DNA of 64,000 nucleotides from the NCBI RefSeq assembly GCF_003443535.1, contig NZ_CP031946.1, forward strand, positions 3,165,001-3,229,000, in the 5' to 3' direction. Position 1 is the first letter of the stretch. Every line of letters begins with the position of its first letter. This DNA comes from Ruegeria sp. AD91A. Its GTDB lineage: Bacteria > Pseudomonadota > Alphaproteobacteria > Rhodobacterales > Rhodobacteraceae. Positions 11,727 through 20,112 of this stretch are shown one piece after another. The translations under genes were made by a program, and so were the position numbers. The notes below the pieces were generated by a model. It saw only the letters and a list, made by a program, of their open reading frames with translations, did no database searches and was not told the origin of the DNA.

Positions 11727-12583
11727 GTACGGCACTGTTTCTGGCTTCGGCGGCCCTGGGAGTGGATGTAAAAACTGCCACACACCAAGGCAGTTTTGCA
11801 TGGCGTCACCAGGCGGATTGGTTTGGCGGATTCTCGGCGCTGCACATTTCGGACAATGGGCAGCAGATGATGGCGCTGAGCGACCGGGCCAGGTTGGTGA
11901 CCGCGCGCATTGAGCGACTTGATGGCGAGATCACCGGCCTGCGCATTCTGGGGCACTGGCCGGTTCTGTCCAGCAATGGGCACATCATGTCAGGCGGCGT
12001 TGGCGATTCCGAAGGGATTGCGGCGGCTCTGGACGGTGGGTTCTATATCTCATTCGAGGGGGTGCACCGCGTCGCCCATTACTCCGCACCGGGCACAAAG
12101 GCGCGTGTGTTACCGCGCCCGCAGGCATTTCAGGACCTCGCCGACAATGGATCCTTTGAAGGTCTGGCCATCGATGGGCGCGGGCGGCTGTATACGCTAC
12201 CGGAAACAAACCGCACCGCTCGTGGAGATATTCCCGTCTATCGCTGGAATGGCCAAACCTGGTCGACCCCTTTTGTTCTGCCCCAGCGTGGTTGGTTCAA
12301 GCCGGTTGCCGCTGATTTCGGTCCTGATGGACGATTTTATGTGTTGGAGCGAAGCCTCTCGGTAATCGGGTTTCGCTCGCGCCTGCGGCGATGGGATCTG
12401 GCAGGTAACGTGCCGAACGCCGAGGAAACCCTGTTCGAAACCGGAGCAGGGGCCCATGACAACCTCGAAGGCTTGTCGATCTGGCGGGATGATAACGGGC
12501 ATTTGCGGGCCACGATGATTTCGGACGACAACTTTCTGGCACTGCAACGAACCGAGTTGGTCGAGTATCTGCTGCCCGATTGA
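11699..12583 (+). CDS. esterase-like activity of phytase family protein
   Basis: A 294-residue protein with a short hydrophobic leader (LAIQVSTALFLASAALG). The body shows the phytase-like beta-propeller features: GGFSALHISDNGQQMMALSDRARL, GDSEGIAAALDGGFYISFEG, FEGLAIDGRGRLYTLPE and HDNLEGLSIW. The family is secreted or periplasmic and named for weak esterase activity in a phytase-like fold; the physiological substrate is unknown. The start at ATG 11699 lies inside the mepA 3' end and has no better alternative downstream, which suggests coupling in the UMF1-mepA-esterase array. Confidence 0.82.
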   Translation: MRRHLAIQVSTALFLASAALGVDVKTATHQGSFAWRHQADWFGGFSALHISDNGQQMMALSDRARLVTARIERLDGEITGLRILGHWPVLSSNGHIMSGGVGDSEGIAAALDGGFYISFEGVHRVAHYSAPGTKARVLPRPQAFQDLADNGSFEGLAIDGRGRLYTLPETNRTARGDIPVYRWNGQTWSTPFVLPQRGWFKPVAADFGPDGRFYVLERSLSVIGFRSRLRRWDLAGNVPNAEETLFETGAGAHDNLEGLSIWRDDNGHLRATMISDDNFLALQRTELVEYLLPD

Positions 12584-12674
12584 CACGCGGTACATGAAGG
12601 TCTAAACGCACAGCCTGCCTTGGGACGGTCCCTTGGCCAAGTCGCCGCTACCTTGTCAAAACGGGCATCAAAAT

Positions 12675-13322
12675 ATGCAACGCAACTTTATTCCCGGCAT
12701 TCTTGCCATGGCCGCCATCGTGGTGGCCTCGAACATTCTGGTCCAGTTCCTGATCCTTGACGGGCTGTTGACCTGGGGTGCCTTCACCTATCCGCTGGCC
12801 TTTCTGGTCACTGACATCATGAACCGCGTCTATGGTGTGGGCCCGGCCCGCAAGGTCGTTTTCGCGGGCTTCGTCACCGGGGTGATCTGCTCGCTGATCG
12901 GCAGCCAGATCATGCTTCAGGGCGACGGCTTTACCTATGCTGCCGTGCCGCTGCGCATCGCCGTGGCCTCGGGCACTGCCTTCCTGATTGCGCAGCTGAC
13001 CGACGTCACCGTGTTCAACGCCATGCGTGGCGGTCAATGGTGGCGCGCGCCGCTGGTATCGACTCTGGTAGGTTCAGCGCTGGATACCGCTTTGTTCTTC
13101 ACCATCGCCTTCTCTGCCTCGGTCACCTTCTTTGGCGCCGATGCGGATGCTGCCATCAACTGGGCGTGGGAGCCCGTGCCCTTCATGCTGTCGGGTCCCG
13201 AGGCACCGCTGTGGGTGACGCTGGCCTTTGCCGACTGGTTGGTGAAACTGTCGCTGGCCCTGATCGCGCTGATCCCGTTCAAGGTGATCGTTGCGCGACT
13301 GACCGCTGCACAGCCTGCGTAA
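12675..13322 (+). CDS. yhhQ: VUT family queuosine precursor transporter
   Basis: A 215-residue membrane protein with six predicted helices and the VUT/YhhQ signature FLVTDIMNRVYGVGPARKVVFAGF; AQLTDVTVFNAMR and the aromatic C-terminal region also fit. Members import queuosine precursors (preQ0/preQ1) for tRNA modification. ATG at 12675 (MQRNFIPGILAM) is preferred over TTG at 12633, because the extra 14 residues do not fit the family. The 90-base upstream region contains GGGACGGTCCC, a small inverted repeat, but no preQ1 riboswitch that I can recognise. Confidence 0.88.
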   Translation: MQRNFIPGILAMAAIVVASNILVQFLILDGLLTWGAFTYPLAFLVTDIMNRVYGVGPARKVVFAGFVTGVICSLIGSQIMLQGDGFTYAAVPLRIAVASGTAFLIAQLTDVTVFNAMRGGQWWRAPLVSTLVGSALDTALFFTIAFSASVTFFGADADAAINWAWEPVPFMLSGPEAPLWVTLAFADWLVKLSLALIALIPFKVIVARLTAAQPA

Positions 13323-13382
13323 AAAAGTGCTTTGAGAATGGCGCATCTTGTGTCACGCTTCTTTCTAACCGCAACAGATAGA

Positions 13383-13515
13383 AAAGGAGGTGATCCAGTG
13401 TCAAGAAAGAGATTGGAGAGAGGTGTCGGAACAACCGGGGGGACCGCCTGCTAGGGCAGCCCTTGGCGGAGTGTTCGCTCCGGCTGGTCGATTGATCTAA
13501 CCGACCCGACCTCCT
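13383..13515 (+). promoter_or_regulatory. structured leader with extended Shine-Dalgarno and a pairing anti-SD segment
   Basis: Bases 13383-13398 read AAAGGAGGTGATCCAG, which is fully complementary to the last 16 bases of bacterial 16S rRNA. Bases 13509-13515 (ACCTCCT) can pair with AGGAGGT at 13385-13391, closing a domain of about 130 bases. Within the domain lie CCGCC..GGCGG (13444-13469) enclosing AGGG-CAG-CCCT, then GGAG-TGTTCG-CTCC, then GGTCG..CGACC. A strong terminator follows. This is either a mini-cistron leader or a small regulatory RNA; the pairing is read from sequence and its function is inference. Confidence 0.5.
13398..13454 (+). CDS. putative 18-residue leader peptide behind a perfect Shine-Dalgarno
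   Basis: GTG at 13398, seven bases after AGGAGG, opens an 18-codon frame encoding MSRKRLERGVGTTGGTAC and ending in TAG. The peptide has five basic residues and a Gly/Thr tail, with no run of a single amino acid that would point to classical attenuation. It is too short for routine gene calling. It could be a real micro-protein, a leader peptide sensing translation upstream of arfB, or a fortuitous frame in a small RNA. I do not recognise the family. Confidence 0.35.
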   Translation: MSRKRLERGVGTTGGTAC

Positions 13516-13524
13516 GAACTTTCG

Positions 13525-13559
13525 AAGGGCCGTCCCGCCGGGGCGGCCCTTTCTGTTTT
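13525..13559 (+). terminator. strong intrinsic terminator upstream of arfB
   Basis: AAGGGCCG / CGGCCCTT forms an eight-pair stem with an inner CCC/GGG extension and a GCCG loop, followed by TTCTGTTTT. It sits only 26 bases before the arfB start codon, so arfB is transcribed by read-through, by regulated anti-termination, or from a promoter overlapping the hairpin. Confidence 0.8.
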
Positions 13560-13585
13560 CACCCGTGCCAGTTATGGTCGAACCT

Positions 13586-14005
13586 ATGTTGCGCATTACC
13601 GACGATATCACTCTGCAAGACTGGGAAATGACCGAGAGCTTTGTCCGCTCTTCCGGCCCTGGCGGGCAGAATGTGAACAAGGTCTCGACCGCCGTTGAGC
13701 TGAGGTTCGAGGCCGCGCGCTCCCCTTCTTTACCCGATCCGGTCAAGAACAGGCTGAAACGGTTGGCCGGGCGCCGCTGGACCAAGGATGGCGCGATCAT
13801 CATCCAGTGTGAAGAAACGCGGTCGCAAGCCCGCAACCGGGAAATCGCACGTACAAGGCTGGCCGAACTGATCACGCGTGCGCTGGTCCAACCCAAGCGG
13901 CGCATCGCAACAAAACCTACCTATGGCTCGGTCAAACGCAGGCTTGCGACGAAAAAGGCACGGGGTGACGTTAAGGCATTGCGAGGCAAGGTGTCCGAAG
14001 ATTGA
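13586..14005 (+). CDS. arfB: alternative ribosome-rescue factor ArfB (YaeJ/ICT1 type)
   Basis: A 139-residue protein with the catalytic SSGPGGQNVNK at residues 25-35 (the GGQ motif of class I release factors) and the basic C-terminal tail (QPKRRIATKPTYGSVKRRLATKKARGDVK) that enters the empty mRNA channel of stalled ribosomes. It hydrolyses peptidyl-tRNA on non-stop complexes. ATG at 13586 (MLRITDDITLQDWEM) aligns with the E. coli YaeJ start better than GTG 13565 or ATG 13574. No clear Shine-Dalgarno precedes it, in contrast to the very strong one in the upstream leader. Confidence 0.93.
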   Translation: MLRITDDITLQDWEMTESFVRSSGPGGQNVNKVSTAVELRFEAARSPSLPDPVKNRLKRLAGRRWTKDGAIIIQCEETRSQARNREIARTRLAELITRALVQPKRRIATKPTYGSVKRRLATKKARGDVKALRGKVSED

Positions 14006-14065
14006 TCTGGCATCTTGTCGGGGCGTTGATAGTCTGGCCTTCAAAAGGTGCAGGAGAGTAACGCC

Positions 14066-14812
14066 ATGAGGCTGGAGGGAAAAACCGCAATCGTCACTGG
14101 CGGAGCATCCGGGTTTGGTGCGGGGATCGTAAGGAAGTTCCAGGCCGAAGGTGCGCGCGTCATGATTGCTGACATCAATGGCGATGCTGCCCATGAGCTT
14201 GCTGGGCAGCTTGGTTCCGAAGCGGTTGCTCAGCAGGTCGATGTAAGCGACGGTGCTTCGGTCCAAAAGATGGCGGATGCGGCTTTCTCAACTTTCGGCC
14301 ATTTGGATATTCTGGTGAACAATGCCGGTGTGACTCACCTTCCGACGCCGCTCGAGGAGGTCAGCGAAGAAGATTTCGACCGTGTTTTCTGCGTGAATAT
14401 GAAATCCGTCTATCTGACTGCCCGCGCGTTGGTGCCTCATATGAAGGCACGCGGGGCGGGTTCAGTGCTAAACGTGGCTTCAACCGCGGGCCTGTCGCCG
14501 CGCCCGAACCTGAACTGGTATAACGCCTCCAAGGGTTGGATGATCACCGCAACCAAAACGATGGCGGTCGAGCTTGCACCGTCCGGGCTGCGGGTGAATG
14601 CGATCTGCCCGGTCGCCGGGGAAACGCCATTGCTGAAATCTTTCATGGGTGAAGACACACCCGAAATCCGTGCCAAATTCCTGTCGACCATCCCCTTGGG
14701 CCGCTTTTCAACCCCTGAAGATATGGCTAATGCCGCCTGTTTCCTGTGTTCGGACGAGGCCAGCATGATCACCGGCACTGCGCTTGAGGTCGACGGCGGC
14801 CGATGCATCTGA
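14066..14812 (+). CDS. SDR family NAD(P)-dependent oxidoreductase
   Basis: A 248-residue classical short-chain dehydrogenase with the cofactor motif TGGASGFGAG (residues 11-20), NNAG near residue 90, catalytic Ser in NVASTAG and YNASK near residue 153. ATG at 14066 follows CAGGAG and is preferred over an in-frame GTG at 14048. It resembles the glucose-1-dehydrogenase/3-oxoacyl-ACP-reductase subgroup, but the substrate cannot be assigned from sequence. Confidence 0.88.
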   Translation: MRLEGKTAIVTGGASGFGAGIVRKFQAEGARVMIADINGDAAHELAGQLGSEAVAQQVDVSDGASVQKMADAAFSTFGHLDILVNNAGVTHLPTPLEEVSEEDFDRVFCVNMKSVYLTARALVPHMKARGAGSVLNVASTAGLSPRPNLNWYNASKGWMITATKTMAVELAPSGLRVNAICPVAGETPLLKSFMGEDTPEIRAKFLSTIPLGRFSTPEDMANAACFLCSDEASMITGTALEVDGGRCI

Positions 14813-14818
14813 TCCGCT

Positions 14819-14841
14819 CTTCATCTGGCCAAAAATATCCC
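14819..14841 (+). repeat. dispersed intergenic repeat, copy 2
   Basis: CTTCATCTGGCCAAAAATATCCC, 21 of 23 positions identical to 6054-6076. It starts seven bases after the SDR stop codon and is followed by a GC-rich segment with TGGC-N7-GCCA, so like copy 1 it is a post-stop element linked to a hairpin. Confidence 0.6.
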
Positions 14842-14894
14842 CGCCGGTGGCAGCGCGCGCCAGCGCGCTTTCCCACTCAACCGCCGAGACTTAC

Positions 14895-15911
14895 ATGATC
14901 CCCGGACCAAGAAACCTGATCACGGATGTTCCCGGCCTGATAGTCGGCAACGCTCAGGACGGCGCTTTGAAATCCGGCACGACTGTCCTGACCGCCGCAG
15001 AACCGTTCGTGACATCGGTCCACATTATGGGCGGTGCGCCGGGCACGCGCGAGACTGAACTTCTTGCTCCTGACAAGACGGTAACGCATGTGGATGCGAT
15101 ATCGCTGTCCGGTGGATCGGCGTTCGGGCTGGATGCCTGTTCCGGTGTCTCGGATGCATTGCGCCAGTTGGGTAGGGGTTTTCCGGTTGGTGATGTTGTG
15201 GTGCCAATCGTACCAGGTGCGATCCTGTTTGATCTTCTGAATGGCGGCGACAAGACCTGGGATGTAAATCCCTATCGTGCCTTGGGGCGTGCTGCGTTCG
15301 AATCCGCGTCGGACAAGTTCGAACTCGGAACCGCAGGTGCAGGAACCGGGGCTCTGACCGCGATGCACAAGGGTGGGTTGGGCTCAGCCTCGCTTGTTTT
15401 GGACAACGGTGTCACCGTGGGAGCACTTGTTGCGGTCAATCCGCTGGGAAGTGTCACCACGCCGGGTGACAGGCATTTCTGGGCTGCCCCATTTGAAGTG
15501 GACGATGAGTTTGGCGGATTTGGGCCTGATCCCAGTGCTGGACTTGGCTATCCAACGGTCAGTCGAAAAGCGCAGGTGATGCAGCCGGCGAATCCGGACA
15601 AGGCCAATACCACGATTGCCATCGTTGCGACTGATGCTGCCCTGACCAAACCGCAGTGCCAGAGGTTGGCCGTTGCTGCCCATGACGGTATTGCCCGCGC
15701 CATTGTGCCCGCCCATACGCCCGGCGATGGTGATCTGGTGTTCGGGGTCAGCACCGGCGCGCGGGTGATCACCTCTGATGCCGAACCAGGTGTCATCGGG
15801 CACGCGGCTTCGCTTTGCCTGGCGCGGGCCATTGCGCGCGCCGTTTTTCTGGCGACTCCGGCAGCAGGCGACTTATTGCCGTGCTGGTCCGGGGTACATG
15901 ACAAAAGTTAA
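14895..15911 (+). CDS. P1 family peptidase (DmpA/BapA type)
   Basis: A 338-residue protein matching the N-terminal-nucleophile P1 family: ITDVPGLIVGNAQD at the start, AISLSGGSAFGLDACSGV, GTAGAGTGALTAMHKGGLGSAS, and NTTIAIVATDAALTK, which holds the position where the precursor self-cleaves in this family. Members act as L-aminopeptidase/D-amidase or beta-peptidyl aminopeptidases. No signal peptide. ATG 14895 begins MIPGPRNLITDVPG, as in homologues; the longer frame from 14784 overlaps the SDR and the repeat. Confidence 0.88.
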   Translation: MIPGPRNLITDVPGLIVGNAQDGALKSGTTVLTAAEPFVTSVHIMGGAPGTRETELLAPDKTVTHVDAISLSGGSAFGLDACSGVSDALRQLGRGFPVGDVVVPIVPGAILFDLLNGGDKTWDVNPYRALGRAAFESASDKFELGTAGAGTGALTAMHKGGLGSASLVLDNGVTVGALVAVNPLGSVTTPGDRHFWAAPFEVDDEFGGFGPDPSAGLGYPTVSRKAQVMQPANPDKANTTIAIVATDAALTKPQCQRLAVAAHDGIARAIVPAHTPGDGDLVFGVSTGARVITSDAEPGVIGHAASLCLARAIARAVFLATPAAGDLLPCWSGVHDKS

Positions 15912-16024
15912 GGACACCCTATTTGTCGCAGTGGCACAGTGAGCGCGCGCGGCAATCTGCGCGTTGACTCTTTTTTGCGCCGACGGTCCATTCGGCGCAG
16001 CCATATTGTATCGGAGCAAAAGCT

Positions 16025-16438
16025 ATGAATCGCATCCTCGCTACCGCAATCGTCGGTCTTCTGGCCCTTCCTGCTTATGCTGAAGGCGACGCTGAGGCGG
16101 GCAAGAAAACCTTCAACAAGTGCAAGTCCTGCCACATGATCGCTGACCCGGAAGGCGAAGTGATCGTCAAGGGTGGCAAAACCGGCCCCAACCTCTATGG
16201 AATCGCTGGCCGCACCGCCGGTACCGTTGAGGGTTTCAAATACGGAGACAGCATCGTTGCTGCGGGTGAGAATGGTCTGGTCTGGGACGAAACTACATTT
16301 GTCGAATACGCGCAGGACCCAAAGGCATTCCTGAAATCCTATCTGGATGACACGTCTGCCAAGTCGAAAATGACATTCAAACTGAAAAAAGGAGGCGAAG
16401 ACGTCTATGCCTATATCGCAAGTGTATCGGGTGAATAA
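16025..16438 (+). CDS. cycA: cytochrome c2
   Basis: A 137-residue protein with a signal peptide ending LPAYA-EG. The haem c site CKSCH lies at about residues 37-41, and the C-terminal AKSKMTFKLKKGGEDVYAYIASV holds the axial Met ligand in the style of Rhodobacter cytochrome c2 (NAKTGPNLYGVVGRTAG and KMTFKLKK equivalents are both present). It is a periplasmic electron carrier between the bc1 complex and cytochrome oxidase or reaction centre. GGAG precedes the start. A 7-bp inverted repeat GCGCCGA..TCGGCGC (15977-15998) lies in the upstream region and may be an operator or a 5'-UTR hairpin. Confidence 0.9.
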   Translation: MNRILATAIVGLLALPAYAEGDAEAGKKTFNKCKSCHMIADPEGEVIVKGGKTGPNLYGIAGRTAGTVEGFKYGDSIVAAGENGLVWDETTFVEYAQDPKAFLKSYLDDTSAKSKMTFKLKKGGEDVYAYIASVSGE

Positions 16439-16467
16439 CACCTGATACTGTGCACCACTGCACAAGG

Positions 16468-16498
16468 ACCAAAGGCCGCAGCCCCTGCGGCCTTTGGT
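16468..16498 (+). terminator. terminator-like hairpin after cycA
   Basis: ACCAAAGGCCGCAG and CTGCGGCCTTTGGT form a perfect 14-bp stem with a three-base loop, starting 30 bases after the cycA stop. There is no long T run beyond the stem, so it may serve as a 3' stabiliser as well as a terminator. Confidence 0.75.
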
Positions 16499-16638
16499 GC
16501 GATTGATAACATTGTGGAACAGCGACACTTTGATATCAAACGGCGGTTCGCGGAAAACGCCGAAACGCCAAGCCGACCCGGCAACAGCTATATTCAACAT
16601 CAGCGCCCGTCAGGCGGATTGGCAGCAGGAGAGGACAG

Positions 16639-17181
16639 ATGGGTATCATGATCCCAGCTTGGGTCAATGGTGAGTTGACCCCTGTAGACAAGCTTGAAGT
16701 TCACGAAAAGGGACTCAAGCACAAGGCCGTATCGGTGTTTGTCGTTAGGGGTACCGAGATCCTGTTGCAGCGCCGGGCGCTCGGTAAATACCACACGCCC
16801 GGCCTTTGGGCGAACACCTGCTGTACGCATCCAGATTGGGACGAAAGCTCGTCCACCTGTGCCGTGCGCCGCCTGCATGAAGAGCTTGGCATCACAGGTC
16901 TTTATCCCGAATACCGACACCGTCTGGAATACCACGCCGACGTGGGCAACAGCATGGTGGAAAACGAGGTTGTCGACGTCTTTCTGGCCCATGTTCGCGG
17001 CCCGCTGAAAATCGCGCCCAACCCGGATGAAGTAATGGAAATCCGTTGGATCGATTATCACGATCTGCTGGCCGAGGTGAAACGTCATCCGGACCGGTTT
17101 ACGCCCTGGCTGAAGATATACCTTCACAACCACGCCGACACGATTTTTGGCCCTGATCTGATCATTTCGGCCAAATCCTGA
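16639..17181 (+). CDS. idi: isopentenyl-diphosphate delta-isomerase, type 1
   Basis: A 180-residue Nudix-fold protein that isomerises IPP and DMAPP for isoprenoid synthesis. Visible signatures are HKAVSVFVV, LWANTCCTHP (catalytic Cys and metal-binding His), RRLHEELGI (Nudix-like helix) and MVENEVVDVF (catalytic Glu). The start is preceded by CAGGAGAGG. It stands alone between cycA and smpB; a short GC hairpin (17210-17225) separates it from smpB. Confidence 0.95.
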   Translation: MGIMIPAWVNGELTPVDKLEVHEKGLKHKAVSVFVVRGTEILLQRRALGKYHTPGLWANTCCTHPDWDESSSTCAVRRLHEELGITGLYPEYRHRLEYHADVGNSMVENEVVDVFLAHVRGPLKIAPNPDEVMEIRWIDYHDLLAEVKRHPDRFTPWLKIYLHNHADTIFGPDLIISAKS

Positions 17182-17239
17182 CCCAGGCTGAAAATCCGTG
17201 CCTTGCAAGGGCGGCTCAGGCCGCCTAAATCAACGCGTT

Positions 17240-17716
17240 ATGGCCAAACAGAAGACAGACCCGAATTACAAGGTAATTGCCGAGAACCGGCGCGCCCGCT
17301 TCGATTATGCAATCGAAGAGGACATCGAATGCGGTATCGTTCTGCAAGGGTCCGAAGTCAAATCCCTGCGCGCGGGCGGCTCCAACATCGCCGAAAGCTA
17401 TGCCATCGTCGATGACGGAGAGTTGTGGCTGGTCAACAGCTACATCGCGCCGTATGAGCAGGCCAAAGTGTTCAAGCATGAAGAGCGCCGCCGTCGCAAG
17501 CTGCTAGTGTCCCGCAAACAGATGTCCGATTTGTGGAATGCAACCCAGCGCAAGGGCATGACGCTGGTGCCGTTGGTTTTGTATTTCAACCACAAGGGGC
17601 TGGCCAAGATTAAGATCGGCATCGCTAAGGGTAAGAAAACCCATGACAAGCGCGAAACCCAGGCCAAGCGCGATTGGTCACGGCAGAAACAACGCTTGTT
17701 GAAAGACCACAGCTAG
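17240..17716 (+). CDS. smpB: SsrA-binding protein SmpB
   Basis: A 158-residue tmRNA partner in trans-translation with the family features [33 protein letters not shown], the OB-fold core, and the C-terminal basic [17 protein letters not shown] tail. ATG 17240 ([19 protein letters not shown]) matches the family start; a GTG at 17198 would add a non-conserved leader. A second ribosome-rescue gene, arfB, lies 3.2 kb upstream. The stop shares CTAG with the convergent glpK stop. Confidence 0.95.
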   Translation: MAKQKTDPNYKVIAENRRARFDYAIEEDIECGIVLQGSEVKSLRAGGSNIAESYAIVDDGELWLVNSYIAPYEQAKVFKHEERRRRKLLVSRKQMSDLWNATQRKGMTLVPLVLYFNHKGLAKIKIGIAKGKKTHDKRETQAKRDWSRQKQRLLKDHS

Positions 17717-19191
17717 AACGCCATCGCCGCCTGTACCGCGCGTTGCCAACGGTCATAGGCCGCATCGCGGTCGGCTTGGTCCTGCGTTGGCTCGAACCGG
17801 CGATCCAGCGCCCATGTTTCCGCAAACCCGGCCTGATCCGGGTAAATTCCGGCTTTCATGCCTGCCAGCCATGCGGCGCCAAGGGCTGTCGTCTCCTGCA
17901 TTACGGGGCGATCCACAGGCGCGCCAAGACAGTTCGACAGGCCTTGCATGGTCCAGTCAGACGCGCTCATCCCGCCATCGACACGCAGGATGACGTCGGC
18001 GTCGGCGCCCCAGTCACCCTGCATGGCGTGCCACAGGTCGCGGGTCTGGAAGGCGATGCTTTCCAGCGTGGCGCGGGCGATCTCTGCCCGGCCTGAATTG
18101 CGTGTCAGCCCGAACATCGCGCCGCGGCAATCGGGTTTCCAATAGGGTGCGCCAAGGCCGGTGAAGGCTGGCACAAGCACTACATGCTGGTTAGGATCGG
18201 CCTGAGCCGCAAGTTCGCCACTTTGCGGAGCTGAATCAATGATCTGCAACGCGTCACGCAGCCATTGCACGGCGGCCCCTGCGATAAAGATCGACCCCTC
18301 CAGCGCATAGGTACGCTGGCCGTCCAGCTGGTAAGCGATCGTCGTCAGCAGGCGGTTTTTCGACTGAACCGGTTGTGCGCCTGTGTTCAGCAGCGCAAAG
18401 CAGCCCGTGCCATAGGTTGATTTCATCATACCGGGCCGAAAACAGGCCTGCCCGATGGTCGCGGCTTGCTGGTCGCCTGCTACGCCCAGAATAGGAATGT
18501 CGCCCCCGAACAAAGTGGTGGTTCCGAAATCCGAGGCGCAATCCTTCACTTCGGGCAAAAGGTTCATGGGTACATCCAGCAGATCGCAAATCTCGGCGCT
18601 CCATGCGCCCTTGTGAATGTCGAACAGCAAAGTACGCGCGGCGTTGGTGGCATCGGTTGCGTGAACACTGCCTTCGGTCAGCCGCCAGATCAGGAAACTG
18701 TCGATCGTACCGAACAGCAATTCTCCGGCTTCTGCCCGCGCGCGGGCACCCGAAACGGTGTCCAGCAGCCATTTGACCTTGGTGCCCGAGAAATAGGGAT
18801 CCAGCAGCAGACCGGTCTGAGCGGTGACGTCATCCTCGCACCCGGCTTGCTTATAGCGGGCACAGATATCGGCGGTGCGGCGGTCCTGCCAGACGATGGC
18901 ATTGTGGATGGCCTTACCGGTTTCTCTATCCCAGACAACCGTCGTTTCGCGCTGGTTCGTGATGCCGATACCGGCGATCTGATCCGCTGAAACACCGGTG
19001 GTTTCCATCACCTCACGGCACACATGCAAAACGCTGGACCAGATATCCTCGGGGTCGTGTTCAACCCAGCCTTCCTGCGGAAAGTGCTGAGGAAATTCCT
19101 GCTGGGCGGTGCCCACAGGCCGCATCTGCGTGTCAAACAGAATGGCGCGCGAGGATGTGGTGCCTTGATCGATTGCCAGAATATGGGTCAT
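17713..19191 (-). CDS. glpK: glycerol kinase
   Basis: A 492-residue FGGY-family kinase: [17 protein letters not shown] at the start, the glycerol-binding [23 protein letters not shown], and the second FGGY motif with [20 protein letters not shown] and [12 protein letters not shown]. It phosphorylates glycerol to sn-glycerol 3-phosphate in the cytoplasm. No glpF, glpD or glpR is adjacent, so its glycerol partners are elsewhere. A glycerophosphodiesterase-like gene lies at 46799. Confidence 0.95.
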   Translation of the reverse strand: MTHILAIDQGTTSSRAILFDTQMRPVGTAQQEFPQHFPQEGWVEHDPEDIWSSVLHVCREVMETTGVSADQIAGIGITNQRETTVVWDRETGKAIHNAIVWQDRRTADICARYKQAGCEDDVTAQTGLLLDPYFSGTKVKWLLDTVSGARARAEAGELLFGTIDSFLIWRLTEGSVHATDATNAARTLLFDIHKGAWSAEICDLLDVPMNLLPEVKDCASDFGTTTLFGGDIPILGVAGDQQAATIGQACFRPGMMKSTYGTGCFALLNTGAQPVQSKNRLLTTIAYQLDGQRTYALEGSIFIAGAAVQWLRDALQIIDSAPQSGELAAQADPNQHVVLVPAFTGLGAPYWKPDCRGAMFGLTRNSGRAEIARATLESIAFQTRDLWHAMQGDWGADADVILRVDGGMSASDWTMQGLSNCLGAPVDRPVMQETTALGAAWLAGMKAGIYPDQAGFAETWALDRRFEPTQDQADRDAAYDRWQRAVQAAMAF

Positions 19192-19260
19192 TTCCGCTCT
19201 CCCCCGGTATCGTTTTGCCGGACTTTAGCGCAAACAATGGCGCAGGGGCCAGTACAGAAA

Positions 19261-20112
19261 TCAGGCCGGATTGACCGGAATATTGTCGATCAGGCGGACG
19301 CCGTCTGTCCAGGCCGTGACGAACAGGCGGGCTGGCTGGGTGGCGCTGGACAGGCTTTCCAGCGTCTCAGCACAGCGGAGGTCGATATACTCGACTTCGG
19401 TGAAACCGACCTTCAGCAAGGTTTCCTTGGCATCCTGCGCCAGCATGGCAAAGTCTGCTCCCTCGGCCAGATCGTCGGCCACCTGCCGCATGACGCTGTT
19501 CATTTGTTCTGCGATCTTCAACCCCTGGGGGGAAAGAAGAAGGTTGCGCGACGACATCGCCATGCCCGACGGTTCTCGTACGGTCGGGCAGCCGATCACC
19601 TCGATTGGGATATTCAGATCGCGCGCCATCCGGCGGACAACCAGCAGCTGTTGATAATCTTTTTCCCCGAAATAGGCTCGATCCGCTCGTGTTTGCAGGA
19701 ACAGCTTGGCGACCACCGTGGCCACGCCTTCGAAATGTCCGGGGCGGAAAGGGCCCTCCATCACGTCGGTCAGACCGGCGACCGATACCGTCGTCGAAAA
19801 CCCTTCCGGATAGACTTCCTTCGGGTCCGGCACATAGACCGCATCGACTCCGTACGGGGCAAGCTTTCGGGCGTCCTCATGTTCGGTGCGGGGGTAATTT
19901 GCCAGGTCTTCGGGGTTATTGAACTGCTTGGGGTTCACAAAGATCGTCACGATCACCCGGTCGCAGCCCTGTTTCGCCGCCTGTGCCAGTGACAAATGCC
20001 CCTCGTGCAAAGCGCCCATGGTCGGAACCACGCCGATGGTCTCACCGTTTCGATGCCAAGTGGTGGTTTTGGCACGCAGTTCGGCCAGAGAGCGCAAAAT
20101 CGGTGCGGTCAT
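19261..20112 (-). CDS. panC: pantothenate synthetase
   Basis: A 283-residue protein with the nucleotidyl-transferase HIGH-like motif [14 protein letters not shown], GAxxEG-type [21 protein letters not shown] and the second signature SGMAMSSRN. It condenses pantoate with beta-alanine in the coenzyme A pathway. Its start overlaps the panB stop by four bases (ATGA), a coupled panB-panC operon. Confidence 0.96.
   Translation of the reverse strand: MTAPILRSLAELRAKTTTWHRNGETIGVVPTMGALHEGHLSLAQAAKQGCDRVIVTIFVNPKQFNNPEDLANYPRTEHEDARKLAPYGVDAVYVPDPKEVYPEGFSTTVSVAGLTDVMEGPFRPGHFEGVATVVAKLFLQTRADRAYFGEKDYQQLLVVRRMARDLNIPIEVIGCPTVREPSGMAMSSRNLLLSPQGLKIAEQMNSVMRQVADDLAEGADFAMLAQDAKETLLKVGFTEVEYIDLRCAETLESLSSATQPARLFVTAWTDGVRLIDNIPVNPA

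Noticed and set aside
12584..12674. Possible preQ1 riboswitch before the VUT transporter
   Set aside because: The region has only a short GGGAC/GTCCC repeat; I could not find the conserved A-rich tail and stem pattern of a preQ1 class.
15964..16009. Possible sigma-70 promoter before cycA (TTGACT)
   Set aside because: No convincing -10 hexamer lies at 16-18 bases; only the hairpin GCGCCGA..TCGGCGC is clear.
15908..17208. Two minus-strand frames (230 and 202 codons) opposite cycA and idi
   Set aside because: cycA and idi on the plus strand have full family signatures; the minus frames have no recognisable domain.
17207..17227. Hairpin between idi and smpB as an intrinsic terminator
   Set aside because: The stem is only six pairs and lacks a T run; it may be a 5'-UTR structure of smpB instead.
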